Positions 9,262 to 17,472 of a DNA stretch of 64,000 bases are shown piece by piece. This stretch comes from a virus. Each line of letters starts with the position of its first letter. Position 1 is the stretch's first letter. The stretch lies in IMG/VR virus record IMGVR_UViG_3300034062_006954, positions 1 to 64,000 of that record. One strand, written 5' to 3'. Below the pieces are notes generated by a model. It saw only the letters and a program-made list of their open reading frames with translations. It ran no database searches and was not told where the DNA came from. The position numbers and the translations under genes were made by a program.

Positions 9262-10728
9262 ATGTCTATTAACAAATCTTATTTCAGTAGAAATAACACA
9301 ATAATTTCTAATAGTTTTACAAACACAGGTAGAAATCCAGTAACAGAAATTTTTTATGGGGCAACAGCCGTTTCCCAATATCCAAGCGGATATAGTAGAT
9401 TTATTTTTGATTTGGATTTAGGTCTATTACGTGAAAAATATGAAAATGGAACAATAACAAAAACTTGCCCAAGTGGTATGACTCATACCCTAAGGATGAC
9501 CAATACATCTACATTTGACTTAGAATTGTTGAATACATCAACTTCTCAGGCAAGACAAAGAGCAACATCGTTTGATTTAGTTTTATTCAGAATTCCTTGG
9601 TTTGATAATAATTCACAATTTCCTCAAATATGGGATGAAGGTGTTGGTTATGATTATGCGGATTTATTATATGAATTTTCAGAATTCGACAAAAATTTTT
9701 CCAACAGACCATCGAATTGGTTTCAAAGAACAACATTAGATACGTGGGAAACACCTGGTTTATATTCTAATAAAAATACAGGAACAACACCATATACAGG
9801 TATCACAATAATTGATACCCAACATTTCGAATTCGGTAACGAAAATATTGAATTCGATATGACAAATGAAATAAATGATATCCTCAATGGAACATTAACA
9901 GGTGTTACAGGTTGGGGTGTAGCATATTTACCTCAATTAGAACTACTTGAGGGTTTATCCGATACCTATGAGGTACAATTCTTTACTAGACACACTCAAA
10001 CTTTTTACGAACCATACCTTGAAACATCATTTGATGACTTAATTGAAGATGATAGAAATAATTTCACTTTAGGTAAAGTCAATAAACTATATCTCTACTT
10101 GTATCAAAATGGCAACCCAATCAATTTAGATACATTGCCTGTTGTATCAATTCTTGATAATTCAGGTAATGTAATATCTGCCTTATCCGCAATCACTGCT
10201 TGTCAGAGAACACAAGGTGTGTACGAAATATCAGTCCCACCATTAATTGGTTATAAAACACCTTGTACCTTTTCAGATAGATGGACAGGTCTAACTTATA
10301 ATGGATTCCCTCTACCAAATGTTCTAAATGATTTTATCCTCCAACCATTCAAAAACTCATTTACAATTGGTACAAACTCAATTGACCCCAAAATATATGG
10401 GTTTGATTATTATGGTATCAAACAAGATGAAAAAATATTCAATACTGATGTTAGAAAAGTTGGGGTTATTATCAAACAAGCATATACAACGAATAGATTA
10501 TTACCAAAAGTAAGTGCTTATTATCGTGTATATGTAAGAGAAGGTCAAACTGAAGTACAAGTTCAAGATTGGACAGCAATTAATAGGACTCCAAATGAAT
10601 ACTATTTCATTTTTGACACTAGAGATAAAATACCTAATGAATATTACATCGATATTAAAGTTGAAAGTAGTGGTGAGGTTAATACTTATAAGAGACAAAT
10701 AAAATTTCAAATTATAAATTACAAATAA
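9262..10728 (+). CDS. Putative virion structural protein
   Basis: 488 residues, rich in Asn, Thr, Tyr and beta-prone segments, with no signal peptide or transmembrane helix. The N-terminal part (FYGATAVSQYPSGYSRFIFD; SGMTHTLRMTNTSTFDLE) and the domain near residues 120-260 look like beta-sandwich modules. The C-terminal about 90 residues (AYYRVYVREGQTEVQVQDW) resemble an Ig-like fold. Start supported by the element 16 bp upstream. Probably a baseplate wedge or fibre-associated protein; not matched to a specific T4 protein. Confidence 0.6.
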   Translation: MSINKSYFSRNNTIISNSFTNTGRNPVTEIFYGATAVSQYPSGYSRFIFDLDLGLLREKYENGTITKTCPSGMTHTLRMTNTSTFDLELLNTSTSQARQRATSFDLVLFRIPWFDNNSQFPQIWDEGVGYDYADLLYEFSEFDKNFSNRPSNWFQRTTLDTWETPGLYSNKNTGTTPYTGITIIDTQHFEFGNENIEFDMTNEINDILNGTLTGVTGWGVAYLPQLELLEGLSDTYEVQFFTRHTQTFYEPYLETSFDDLIEDDRNNFTLGKVNKLYLYLYQNGNPINLDTLPVVSILDNSGNVISALSAITACQRTQGVYEISVPPLIGYKTPCTFSDRWTGLTYNGFPLPNVLNDFILQPFKNSFTIGTNSIDPKIYGFDYYGIKQDEKIFNTDVRKVGVIIKQAYTTNRLLPKVSAYYRVYVREGQTEVQVQDWTAINRTPNEYYFIFDTRDKIPNEYYIDIKVESSGEVNTYKRQIKFQIINYK

Positions 10729-10731
10729 TAT

Positions 10732-12420
10732 ATGGCAAATCTTTTTTTAGGGACTATATGTGGTGGAAAAAATCAAATAACTATTGATGAAGGTTCATTA
10801 ACTTTATCAATTGGTGATGTGTGTTCTGTTACTGATGGTGTAGGTAATGTGTATTGTGTTCAAATTACTGATGGAACTCAAGGTCTCGCAACTTATACCG
10901 CACAAACAATTTATGCAAGTTGTGAAAGTTGTGCAATTAGTAATTCATTAAATTTGATAGCTGTAGGATGTGAATCACCAACAAAATATATAATACCATT
11001 AATAAGTCCATTTCCTTCATATGGTGATGTTTTTTATTTAACCCTTGAGGAAAGAGGAAAACAATTTAGTGTGTGTGCATTTATTACCGACTCAACACCA
11101 CAAGCAATATCACATAGTTTAATATCTTCAACTTCGTATATAAATTGTTTAGGTTGTTCAATTTCAGCGAATTCAACCACGTTTTTAGTAGAACAATGTT
11201 TTACTGGGACACAATATTATGTTTTATTACCTGTAGATGTTAATACTGGAAGAATAATATCATTTAATCCAATTAATAGTTTAGACCAATTATGTGGTGA
11301 AATAGTACAAGAAGAACCTGGTACACCACCAACCGCAATATATTTAGCTGATTTTAGAAAAAGTTGTAATGATTGTTTAGATCAAGTATCCGTTAGAAGA
11401 ATAATAGAAAGTTGTATTGATGGAACACAACAAGTTGTATTTGGTTCAGCATTATATAATATAAACGAATCAAGTTTTCTTACAATAAATGATCCTGCTG
11501 AAGGTTTTTCAGGTTGTTATAGAATTGGTGATGTAACTTCAGACCCAGTAACTGTTACAGGCTATTTATCTTACTCACCATCACCATCTTGTGAAGAATG
11601 TGTATCTTGTAATGGTTTTGAGTTTGAATATTTTGTATGTGGAGAACCTGGTTTAACTGGTGAAACTTTTTCACTTCAGTATATAGAAAGTGGACAAACA
11701 TTTTATCATCCTATTTCAGGTTGTTGTGAAGTTAGTCAAATAACAACAGCTGGTACATACAATGAAATTTTTACTAGTTTTTATGAATATAATACTTGTG
11801 AAGAATGTACTGGGTCAACAATAGGTTACGAAACTTGGGTGGCAAATTATTGTAGTGGTGGAGAAGTTATTGTTACAACACCAAGTGGATTTTCTATTGG
11901 TGATATATTGACTCTAAATTCTGGTATCTTAACTAAAGATTGTGTGGAATTAATCTCACCTTACACATCAGAACCAATAACTGAATTTGGTAAAACAACT
12001 GAAACAATATATCCTGATTGTACGACTTGTAATAATAATACATACGTAGCATATCCATTCGTAAATTGTTTGACTAGTGGTGTCCAATATTATACTATAA
12101 ATTTAACTGACTTTGAATCGATAACAAATTATGGGATAGTTAGAGATGGTTCGTATAATTGTTATTATATTATAAATGGTTGTGCAACACCAACTTACCC
12201 AACAATTAGTGGTGTGTATTTTAGAACATGTATTGAATGTACTTCCCCACTTTCAGCTGGAACTGAATCAACTGTTTGTGTAATCTGTTGTCCTTGTACT
12301 TCAGGAGAAACTGTAACATCGGTTATTCCACCACATCCGCAATGGACTAATCAACAAGGTAAGACAATTAGTTTATTAGATGCAATAACATTAGGGGGAC
12401 CTAACGGATTAAATAATTAA
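10732..12420 (+). CDS. Cys-rich repeat virion protein with about seven CxxC modules
   Basis: 562 residues with about seven repeats of roughly 70 residues. Each has a CxxC pair (CESC, CLGC, CNDC, CEEC, CEEC, CTTC, CIEC) followed by two more single Cys, giving four Cys per module. Otherwise Thr/Ser/Gly-rich and beta-prone, without signal peptide. The last about 55 residues (from SAGTESTVCVICCPC to GGPNGLNN) are nearly identical to the end of the next gene. The pattern suggests repeated metal-knuckle or disulphide-stabilised beta domains, perhaps a fibre or head decoration. I do not recognise a named family. Confidence 0.7.
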   Translation: MANLFLGTICGGKNQITIDEGSLTLSIGDVCSVTDGVGNVYCVQITDGTQGLATYTAQTIYASCESCAISNSLNLIAVGCESPTKYIIPLISPFPSYGDVFYLTLEERGKQFSVCAFITDSTPQAISHSLISSTSYINCLGCSISANSTTFLVEQCFTGTQYYVLLPVDVNTGRIISFNPINSLDQLCGEIVQEEPGTPPTAIYLADFRKSCNDCLDQVSVRRIIESCIDGTQQVVFGSALYNINESSFLTINDPAEGFSGCYRIGDVTSDPVTVTGYLSYSPSPSCEECVSCNGFEFEYFVCGEPGLTGETFSLQYIESGQTFYHPISGCCEVSQITTAGTYNEIFTSFYEYNTCEECTGSTIGYETWVANYCSGGEVIVTTPSGFSIGDILTLNSGILTKDCVELISPYTSEPITEFGKTTETIYPDCTTCNNNTYVAYPFVNCLTSGVQYYTINLTDFESITNYGIVRDGSYNCYYIINGCATPTYPTISGVYFRTCIECTSPLSAGTESTVCVICCPCTSGETVTSVIPPHPQWTNQQGKTISLLDAITLGGPNGLNN

Positions 12421-12425
12421 ATAAA

Positions 12426-12434
12426 GATATTTAT
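12426..12434 (+). promoter_or_regulatory. Late promoter-like element GATATTTAT
   Basis: GATATTTATAAATAAAA starts here and ends shortly before the ATG at 12449. The 14 bp spacing matches other copies. Confidence 0.6.
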
Positions 12435-12448
12435 AAATAAAATATATT

Positions 12449-13126
12449 ATGGCAGTTAACGCAATTTTATGTACCGATAAATCAACAACATCAGTAGATT
12501 TTGTTGGTTTACCAATATCAGTAGGTCAATTTATTACAGCATCTGATGCACCACAAGCATCAAATGTTATTAATTATTGTGTACAAATAACTGATGTTGA
12601 CATTCCTGGTGGAATATTAACAGCAACAACTGATTCATATACATCTTGTTATGATTGTTTGATTAATAATTACACAAAAGCAAGATTAAATCCTTGTAGT
12701 TCCGATTATCCCTATTTGCCACCATTATTTGATATTAGTGATTTTGGTTATATTTTAGTACCAGGTCAAACATTTAATTTGGAGTTCACTATTGAGGGTA
12801 GAAGTGGTACTGAAACTTTTAGTGGATGTTTTGAAGTTGAGGGGACATTTCAATTATCTGAAGACGAATATATTAGTTTATTAGCTGAACAAGTTGCAAC
12901 ATTAAGTCAAATATTTTTTTATAACTATACAACTTGTGATGAGTGTCTAAACGGATTTTCAGCAGGAACTGAATCAACAATTTGTGTTATTTGTTGTCCT
13001 TGTACAACGGGAGAAACTGTAACATCGGTTGTTCCTCCACACCCAATTTGGACAAATGGCCAAGGTCAAGCAATAACTCAACTAAACGCAATTACATTAG
13101 GTGGACCTAATGGATTAAATAGTTAA
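12449..13126 (+). CDS. Cys-rich virion protein, short paralogue of the upstream repeat protein
   Basis: 225 residues: one CxxC module (CYDC, then CSSD) and a second CDEC, followed by the shared C-terminal cap STICVICCPCTTGETVTSV ending GGPNGLNS. The near-identical cap in two adjacent genes of different length implies duplication and a common docking or folding function. It has its own late-type promoter element. No enzymatic motif. Probably the same virion structure as its larger neighbour. Confidence 0.68.
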   Translation: MAVNAILCTDKSTTSVDFVGLPISVGQFITASDAPQASNVINYCVQITDVDIPGGILTATTDSYTSCYDCLINNYTKARLNPCSSDYPYLPPLFDISDFGYILVPGQTFNLEFTIEGRSGTETFSGCFEVEGTFQLSEDEYISLLAEQVATLSQIFFYNYTTCDECLNGFSAGTESTICVICCPCTTGETVTSVVPPHPIWTNGQGQAITQLNAITLGGPNGLNS

Positions 13127-13132
13127 AAAATT

Positions 13133-13597
13133 ATGAGAATTACAGAATCACAACTTAACAAACTTGTTAAAAAAATAGTCAATGAAAAAGACTATGGACA
13201 AATTAAAAACTATATGTTCTTTTCAAATTTAGAACAAATGGTAAGACAAGCACAACAATTACTTAGCCTAGACCCGATGGAAATTGAGCATATCTTACAA
13301 GGTGGTCACGATTGGGCTGATGACCATATTACGGTTGCAAAAGAAAACCTTGACCAAGTATTTGACTTTATGATGAATGAAACTCAACATAGTGACGAGT
13401 ATGAAGAAGAAGAAATGGTTATGATGGAAGGAAAAAAGAAAACTGGTACAAAACTATGTGCAAGAGGCAAAGCTGCTGCAAAAGCTAAATTTAAAGTATA
13501 TCCCTCAGCATATGCAAATGGTTTTGCCATACAAGTTTGTAAAGGTAGAATGAAGGGATTAGATGGTAAAAAACGTTGTTCACCACCTTATTGTTAA
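13133..13597 (+). CDS. Leader-bearing protein with DUF5872-like C-terminus
   Basis: 154 residues. The N-terminal MRITESQLNKLVKKIVNE is the shared leader of this phage; a hydrophobic-x-Glu site ends at residue 18. An acidic middle (YEEEEMVMMEGKKK) leads to a basic Cys domain, TKLCARGKAAAKAKFKVYPS ... FAIQVCKG ... KRCSPPYC, which resembles the small phage family DUF5872 (recalled, function unknown). It probably travels in the capsid and is trimmed by the prohead protease (inference). It follows the Cys-rich gene by 6 bp and ends at a strong terminator. Confidence 0.72.
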   Translation: MRITESQLNKLVKKIVNEKDYGQIKNYMFFSNLEQMVRQAQQLLSLDPMEIEHILQGGHDWADDHITVAKENLDQVFDFMMNETQHSDEYEEEEMVMMEGKKKTGTKLCARGKAAAKAKFKVYPSAYANGFAIQVCKGRMKGLDGKKRCSPPYC

Positions 13598-13600
13598 ATA

Positions 13601-13632
13601 AAAAAAAGAGGACTAAATGTCCTCTTTTTTTT
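13601..13632. terminator. Bidirectional intrinsic terminator between convergent genes
   Basis: A perfect stem (AAAAAAAGAGGAC / GTCCTCTTTTTTT, loop TAAAT) has A and T tracts on either side, so it can end both the + operon (stop at 13597) and the - gene ending at 13637. Confidence 0.85.
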
Positions 13633-13636
13633 GTCT

Positions 13637-14794
13637 TTAGAATGAAGGTTTTGGAATTATATCACCAATCTTAAATTTTTCATTTGTTGCAGGATTCATA
13701 AGTTTATCAGTCAAAACTTCATAAGAACCATCCTGCAATTTTTTGATAAATTTACTTGGACTTGCGGCAACTTTATCCCAATACTCAGAACCAAATTCTT
13801 TTTTAACCTCCACGTCTCCCGAAGTACCAACTTCTTTTGTATTTCTTTCAACTATCTTAGTACCACATTTATCTAAACGTAGGAGATCACTTATACCAGC
13901 ACCTCTTGATTGTAATACAGGTGTACAACTATGATAAATTACACCACTACTATTAGTAATTCTAATTTCGGCAACATCTTTATGGCAATTTGGTAATAGA
14001 CATTGTAAACTCAATCTAACACTATTACCACCTTTACTTGCAATTTCTATAGCCTGTGCTTCCGTAACTTCAACAGTACCATTTCTATTACCTCCATCAA
14101 CCAAATTATTTAAGTTTACTTCTCCGATAACAACGTCATTCAATAAAACATTGAATACCGCCGCATCACATTTGTGCCCTATAAATATTGGGGCACCAGT
14201 TTTTGGATGTTTTCCCATACCACCTCTACAAGGAAATTTATTTGATTTACCGCTATTTTCATAAATAACTTCAATTTTCAATCCAATCAAACAAGTACCT
14301 GGAGCCTGAGCAGCTACAACAACATCAACAAAACGATCTTGCACCGAATTTCCTGTACGTCCTCTAAAAACGTTAATATTTTCTTCATTAGGTGTATCAT
14401 CAACAATTGGTTTCGGTTCAATAGTGGAATTAGCAAAATAATTTCTCAACCAAGTAATCATAGCATCCCTTCTCTTTTTAGCTAAATAAAAATCTTCTTT
14501 AGATTTACCATCGTTTGTTTCATAATCATAATTTGTAGTTGCTGATTCACCACCAAGCACTCTAATATTCAAAGGAACACCAGGATTTTTCTCAACAAAA
14601 GGTAATAATTGACTATCTAATTTTTGTTTAAATCTCGCCTCGTTCTTTATCAAATATTTTCCATCCCCATATAAATCACCAAAATCAATTTTAACTTTGG
14701 CACCTGGTAATGTCTTTTGTTCTTGTATCAATCCATATAGACCTTTTATATATCTCTTTTCGTCTTCGGATATTAATAATCTTCTTTTATACAT
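13637..14794 (-). CDS. Leader-bearing protein with OmpA-like segment
   Basis: 385 residues. The leader runs from MYKRRLLISEDEKRYIKG to LIQE at residue 25, matching other leader proteins. After it, residues about 30-125 (VKIDFGDL ... LAKKRRDAMITWLRNYF) resemble the OmpA C-terminal peptidoglycan-binding fold in motif order, though the match is weak. The C-terminal half carries several Cys. A late-type element lies 16 bp upstream. Likely a capsid-packaged protein acting at the cell envelope on injection (inference). Confidence 0.6.
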   Translation of the reverse strand: MYKRRLLISEDEKRYIKGLYGLIQEQKTLPGAKVKIDFGDLYGDGKYLIKNEARFKQKLDSQLLPFVEKNPGVPLNIRVLGGESATTNYDYETNDGKSKEDFYLAKKRRDAMITWLRNYFANSTIEPKPIVDDTPNEENINVFRGRTGNSVQDRFVDVVVAAQAPGTCLIGLKIEVIYENSGKSNKFPCRGGMGKHPKTGAPIFIGHKCDAAVFNVLLNDVVIGEVNLNNLVDGGNRNGTVEVTEAQAIEIASKGGNSVRLSLQCLLPNCHKDVAEIRITNSSGVIYHSCTPVLQSRGAGISDLLRLDKCGTKIVERNTKEVGTSGDVEVKKEFGSEYWDKVAASPSKFIKKLQDGSYEVLTDKLMNPATNEKFKIGDIIPKPSF

Positions 14795-14810
14795 ATCTAT
14801 TGTTTTAGTA

Positions 14811-14819
14811 ATAAATATC
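14811..14819 (-). promoter_or_regulatory. Late promoter-like element GATATTTAT
   Basis: The minus strand reads GATATTTATTACT, 16 bp before the ATG at 14794. Confidence 0.55.
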
Positions 14820-14838
14820 CTAAAAGTTAAAAAAAAAT

Positions 14839-15228
14839 CTACCTTTCAGAATAACTTTTAATTATTCTCACATTCGGATAAACTGACTTATGAATATCAA
14901 CTAAGTAGTTTGCGTACTCTTCAGTAAGGTTAAATCTATCAACAATAAATTCTCCATCACGGAATCCAAGGACACATAAGTTTTTTATTTCATAACTTTT
15001 TGGGTCAACATATACAACATCATATGGTATTACGACATCTGTATTCAGAGTAACATTAGTTAAGTCAATTGAATCGCTTGTTTCAAACAAAATGACTAAA
15101 TAACTTACATAAATTGATTTTGTAGTATCAGCTATTTGACAAGTTGGAATAATTACTGAATCTTGGTTAATCTGTGCACTCAAAGTTACAGATACAAACA
15201 GACAGATAAGAAGAATTAGTTTTTTCAT
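14839..15228 (-). CDS. Small exported protein (Sec signal peptide)
   Basis: 129 residues from the ATG at 15228; an in-frame TTG further upstream (15237) is less likely. The N-terminus MKKLILLICLFVSVTLSAQ is a clear Sec signal peptide with cleavage before Gln, typical of Bacteroidetes exports. The mature part (about 110 residues) has a hydrophilic beta/alpha mix with two Cys and no known motif. Exported to the periplasm; perhaps alters the host envelope or superinfection. It has a host-type promoter rather than the late element, so it is probably early or middle. Confidence 0.65.
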   Translation of the reverse strand: MKKLILLICLFVSVTLSAQINQDSVIIPTCQIADTTKSIYVSYLVILFETSDSIDLTNVTLNTDVVIPYDVVYVDPKSYEIKNLCVLGFRDGEFIVDRFNLTEEYANYLVDIHKSVYPNVRIIKSYSER

Positions 15229-15256
15229 AGCAATCAAGTTTTAAATTGTTTAGATG

Positions 15257-15286
15257 TAAACATAACACTCAAAAATAATATTACAA
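15257..15286 (-). promoter_or_regulatory. Bacteroidetes-type promoter
   Basis: Minus-strand TTG (15286-15284), 19 bp spacer, TATGTTTA (15264-15257); the consensus is TTG-N19-TANNTTTG, with one mismatch in the last base. It faces the exported-protein gene. Confidence 0.55.
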
Positions 15287-15344
15287 AATATTTCAGTTCC
15301 TTTTTTCTATAAAAATAAATATTTCTTTTTTTTCATCATTTACT

Positions 15345-15375
15345 TTGAAATATAACGAGAATGTTATTATCTTTG
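15345..15375 (+). promoter_or_regulatory. Bacteroidetes-type promoter
   Basis: TTG (15345-15347), 20 bp spacer, TATCTTTG (15368-15375), an exact -7 match, 29 bp upstream of the ATG at 15405. Confidence 0.65.
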
Positions 15376-15404
15376 TTTCATTCAAAACTAAAAAATAATC
15401 TACT

Positions 15405-15839
15405 ATGTTAAAATTCATCAAACGTTTTTCAAAAAGGATGTATGTAAAATGGTTAATTTGGAACAGAAAAAATGTTTCAGATGGTGATAAAAAAATTTCT
15501 GATACACAGAAGATATGTATGTCAATTGCTCGTTCTTTGATTACCCACCCCAATTCCAAGTTTTTGTTAGCCCCATTAAGTGGTAAACGTTATATTAAAA
15601 ATGCTGAGTTGGAATTGTTTTGTATCTTAGACCACGGAACAATAAGTATTACAAATCACGTATATCATTACGATGTTGTTGTTGGTGAAAGAAATTGGGA
15701 AAGACTCTCTAAAATGTATGATGGTAAAGTGGAAACAATTCGACAAGAATATGAAGACCAAATTATGTCTCAAATTGAACACTCATTGGAAAATATAATA
15801 AAAAAGGTCAAATCTGTTAATGATTTGACCTCCATATAA
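15405..15839 (+). CDS. Hypothetical protein under host-type promoter
   Basis: 144 residues, basic N-terminus (MLKFIKRFSKRMYVKWLIW), then a globular part (SKFLLAPLSGKRYIKNAELE; CILDHGTISITNHVYHYDV) and a helical C-terminus. Transcribed against its neighbours from an isolated Bacteroidetes-type promoter, as expected for an early gene. No domain recognised; the basic start could contact nucleic acid or membrane. Preferred over an 88-residue antisense ORF (15293-15559), which lacks promoter and plausible composition. Confidence 0.65.
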   Translation: MLKFIKRFSKRMYVKWLIWNRKNVSDGDKKISDTQKICMSIARSLITHPNSKFLLAPLSGKRYIKNAELELFCILDHGTISITNHVYHYDVVVGERNWERLSKMYDGKVETIRQEYEDQIMSQIEHSLENIIKKVKSVNDLTSI

Positions 15840-15842
15840 TAA

Positions 15843-16811
15843 TTATTTTTTCTTTGGTTTGTATGATACCATTGTAGGTTTGTTACCAGTACCAATCTTT
15901 GGGTCTTTTTTTTCTGCTCTACGTTTTTGAGCACAAGCGGCTTGTTTCTGTGATTGACTCATTTTACTTGCAACACCAGCTGCTCTACACTTAGGATATC
16001 CTTTTGTATCAGCTTCACTTCTTCCACAAGGGGGATGTTTTCCATCAACCTTTCTACATATATTAACCCAAGGTCCTTTTGGTTGTGATGACCCCTTGGG
16101 TTTTTTCTTTGTACCAAACCATACTGCTAAATCTTCTTTAATTGTGTGGACATCGTGTGTATCAATTTCATAAGAACCTTTATGGTCAGGTTCCCATCGA
16201 CCAACAATTCTTTTAATGTTGTTTTTTGTTGTACTTTTAACTTTTTGATGATTGTAATCAGTATCAACAAATTCTGAAAATGGTGCCAATTGTGGATTTT
16301 TCCATTTTCTCATCCCCAATTCAGTAGGTCCTGTATATACCCCTGAACTAATACTTGTATCTGCTTCAAATAAAATATTCAAATCTTCAGTCAATATTGG
16401 AGCTTCTTCATATCTCCATTCTTTTACATTTGTATTATAAGGTCTTGATAACTCATTCATTGGTGGTCTCTTGATGTTATGACCAGGGAATGGATTAATT
16501 ACATCACCATCATTATCGTTTCTTACAGGATGATTTTTTGCATAAATAGACGCCTTCTTAGCCTTAACTTCAATTTTTTTAATATCTTTCTTTGGTGTAT
16601 CCATAGAACCATCATAACTATCTGTTGCAAGTTGTTGTGAATAATACTTTGATACAGATGTATCATATGGTCCTAATTCACTTTTTTTGAATATTCTTTT
16701 ACCTTGTCTAAGAGGAGGTACAAAAGAACCTCTTGACCCTGTCAAATTACTTGTCGCCTCATTTATTATATCTGATTTGACTTTATTAAAAAGTATGTCT
16801 ATTTTACTCAT
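15843..16811 (-). CDS. Putative capsid-packaged protein with Cys-rich basic C-terminus
   Basis: 322 residues. The N-terminus MSKIDILFNKVKSDIINEA ends in INE|A, the same local sequence as the gp23 processing site, so it may be a variant leader. The middle is low-complexity and polar. The last about 80 residues (WVNICRKVDGKHPPCGRSEA ... YPKCRAAG ... ACAQKRRAEKK) form a basic four-Cys domain seen in other phages; function unknown. The start is divergent from a small + gene with only 7 bp between. Confidence 0.62.
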   Translation of the reverse strand: MSKIDILFNKVKSDIINEATSNLTGSRGSFVPPLRQGKRIFKKSELGPYDTSVSKYYSQQLATDSYDGSMDTPKKDIKKIEVKAKKASIYAKNHPVRNDNDGDVINPFPGHNIKRPPMNELSRPYNTNVKEWRYEEAPILTEDLNILFEADTSISSGVYTGPTELGMRKWKNPQLAPFSEFVDTDYNHQKVKSTTKNNIKRIVGRWEPDHKGSYEIDTHDVHTIKEDLAVWFGTKKKPKGSSQPKGPWVNICRKVDGKHPPCGRSEADTKGYPKCRAAGVASKMSQSQKQAACAQKRRAEKKDPKIGTGNKPTMVSYKPKKK

Positions 16812-16818
16812 AAAAAAA

Positions 16819-17034
16819 ATGAACGAAGAAAAATTATTTGGACAATTATTTAATGTTATTCCTCTATTATCTGAAAACCATTTAGATACCCTCTTAGAAA
16901 CTTTGGATAAAGAACATGCTATATATTTTTTAGTACAAGCGGTTAAATATGCTCACACACAAGGTGTATATAGTTTGGGTGAATCCGAAATACTTTCTAA
17001 ATCAATTAGAATAATCTCTAAAGAAAATTCTTAA
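16819..17034 (+). CDS. Small hypothetical protein
   Basis: 71 residues from the ATG at 16819 (A8TG context). An in-frame upstream ATG at 16687 is rejected because it lies wholly inside the divergent gene and encodes unrelated sequence. Two predicted helices (FGQLFNVIPLLSENHLDTLL; AIYFLVQAVKYAHTQG). It overlaps the stop of the convergent gene by 4 bp. Function unknown. Confidence 0.55.
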   Translation: MNEEKLFGQLFNVIPLLSENHLDTLLETLDKEHAIYFLVQAVKYAHTQGVYSLGESEILSKSIRIISKENS

Positions 17035-17447
17035 AGACTACCTGATGGTGTACCACCACCAACGTTTTTTGTTTGTACTTGTATTCCCTCAGGTGTTGGA
17101 GCGGTATTAATACTTGTAACTTTTTTTGTTTCAATATTAGTTATATTAGGACCACCTTTACCATCAGGTGTTGTACCGCCACCAGTTGTATCACCACCAG
17201 TTGTACCACCACCTTTACCATCAGTTGTTGCACCACCTACACCCAAATATTGTTCAATAGCTCCCAATGTTTTAACTCCGAATTGATTATCGGCAGTGCC
17301 AGGATTTTTACCTGCTTTAATCAAAGCATTTTGTAAATCTTGGATTGTGTAGTTCGTTTGGGGTTGAGTTATTTCTGATAAAATTTTTGAGTTGTGTTTT
17401 CTCAAAATTTCATATTTTTCACTTTCTGATATATATAATCTTTTCAT
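17031..17447 (-). CDS. Leader-bearing protein with peptidoglycan-binding motif
   Basis: 138 residues. The leader MKRLYISESEKYEILRKHN runs to ILSE at residue 25. Residues about 32-72 (TIQDLQNALIKAGKNPGTAD, then FGVKTLGAIEQYLG) match the PG_binding_1 repeat fold. The remainder is a Gly/Thr linker (GGTTGGDTTGGGTT). It is probably carried in the virion, with the cell wall as target (inference). It shares architecture with the gene upstream on the same strand. No late element was found directly upstream; 25 bp separates it from that gene, so read-through is likely. Confidence 0.68.
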   Translation of the reverse strand: MKRLYISESEKYEILRKHNSKILSEITQPQTNYTIQDLQNALIKAGKNPGTADNQFGVKTLGAIEQYLGVGGATTDGKGGGTTGGDTTGGGTTPDGKGGPNITNIETKKVTSINTAPTPEGIQVQTKNVGGGTPSGSL

Positions 17448-17472
17448 ATTAATTTTAATAATTAGTTACTAT

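Noticed and set aside
15293-15559. 88-residue minus ORF
   Set aside because: Overlaps the better-supported + gene at 15405-15839 and its promoter; composition is low-complexity Phe/Ile/Lys from AT-rich DNA.
16687-16818. N-terminal extension of the + gene starting at 16687
   Set aside because: Lies entirely within the opposite-strand gene; the ATG at 16819 gives a normal small protein with a clear intergenic start.
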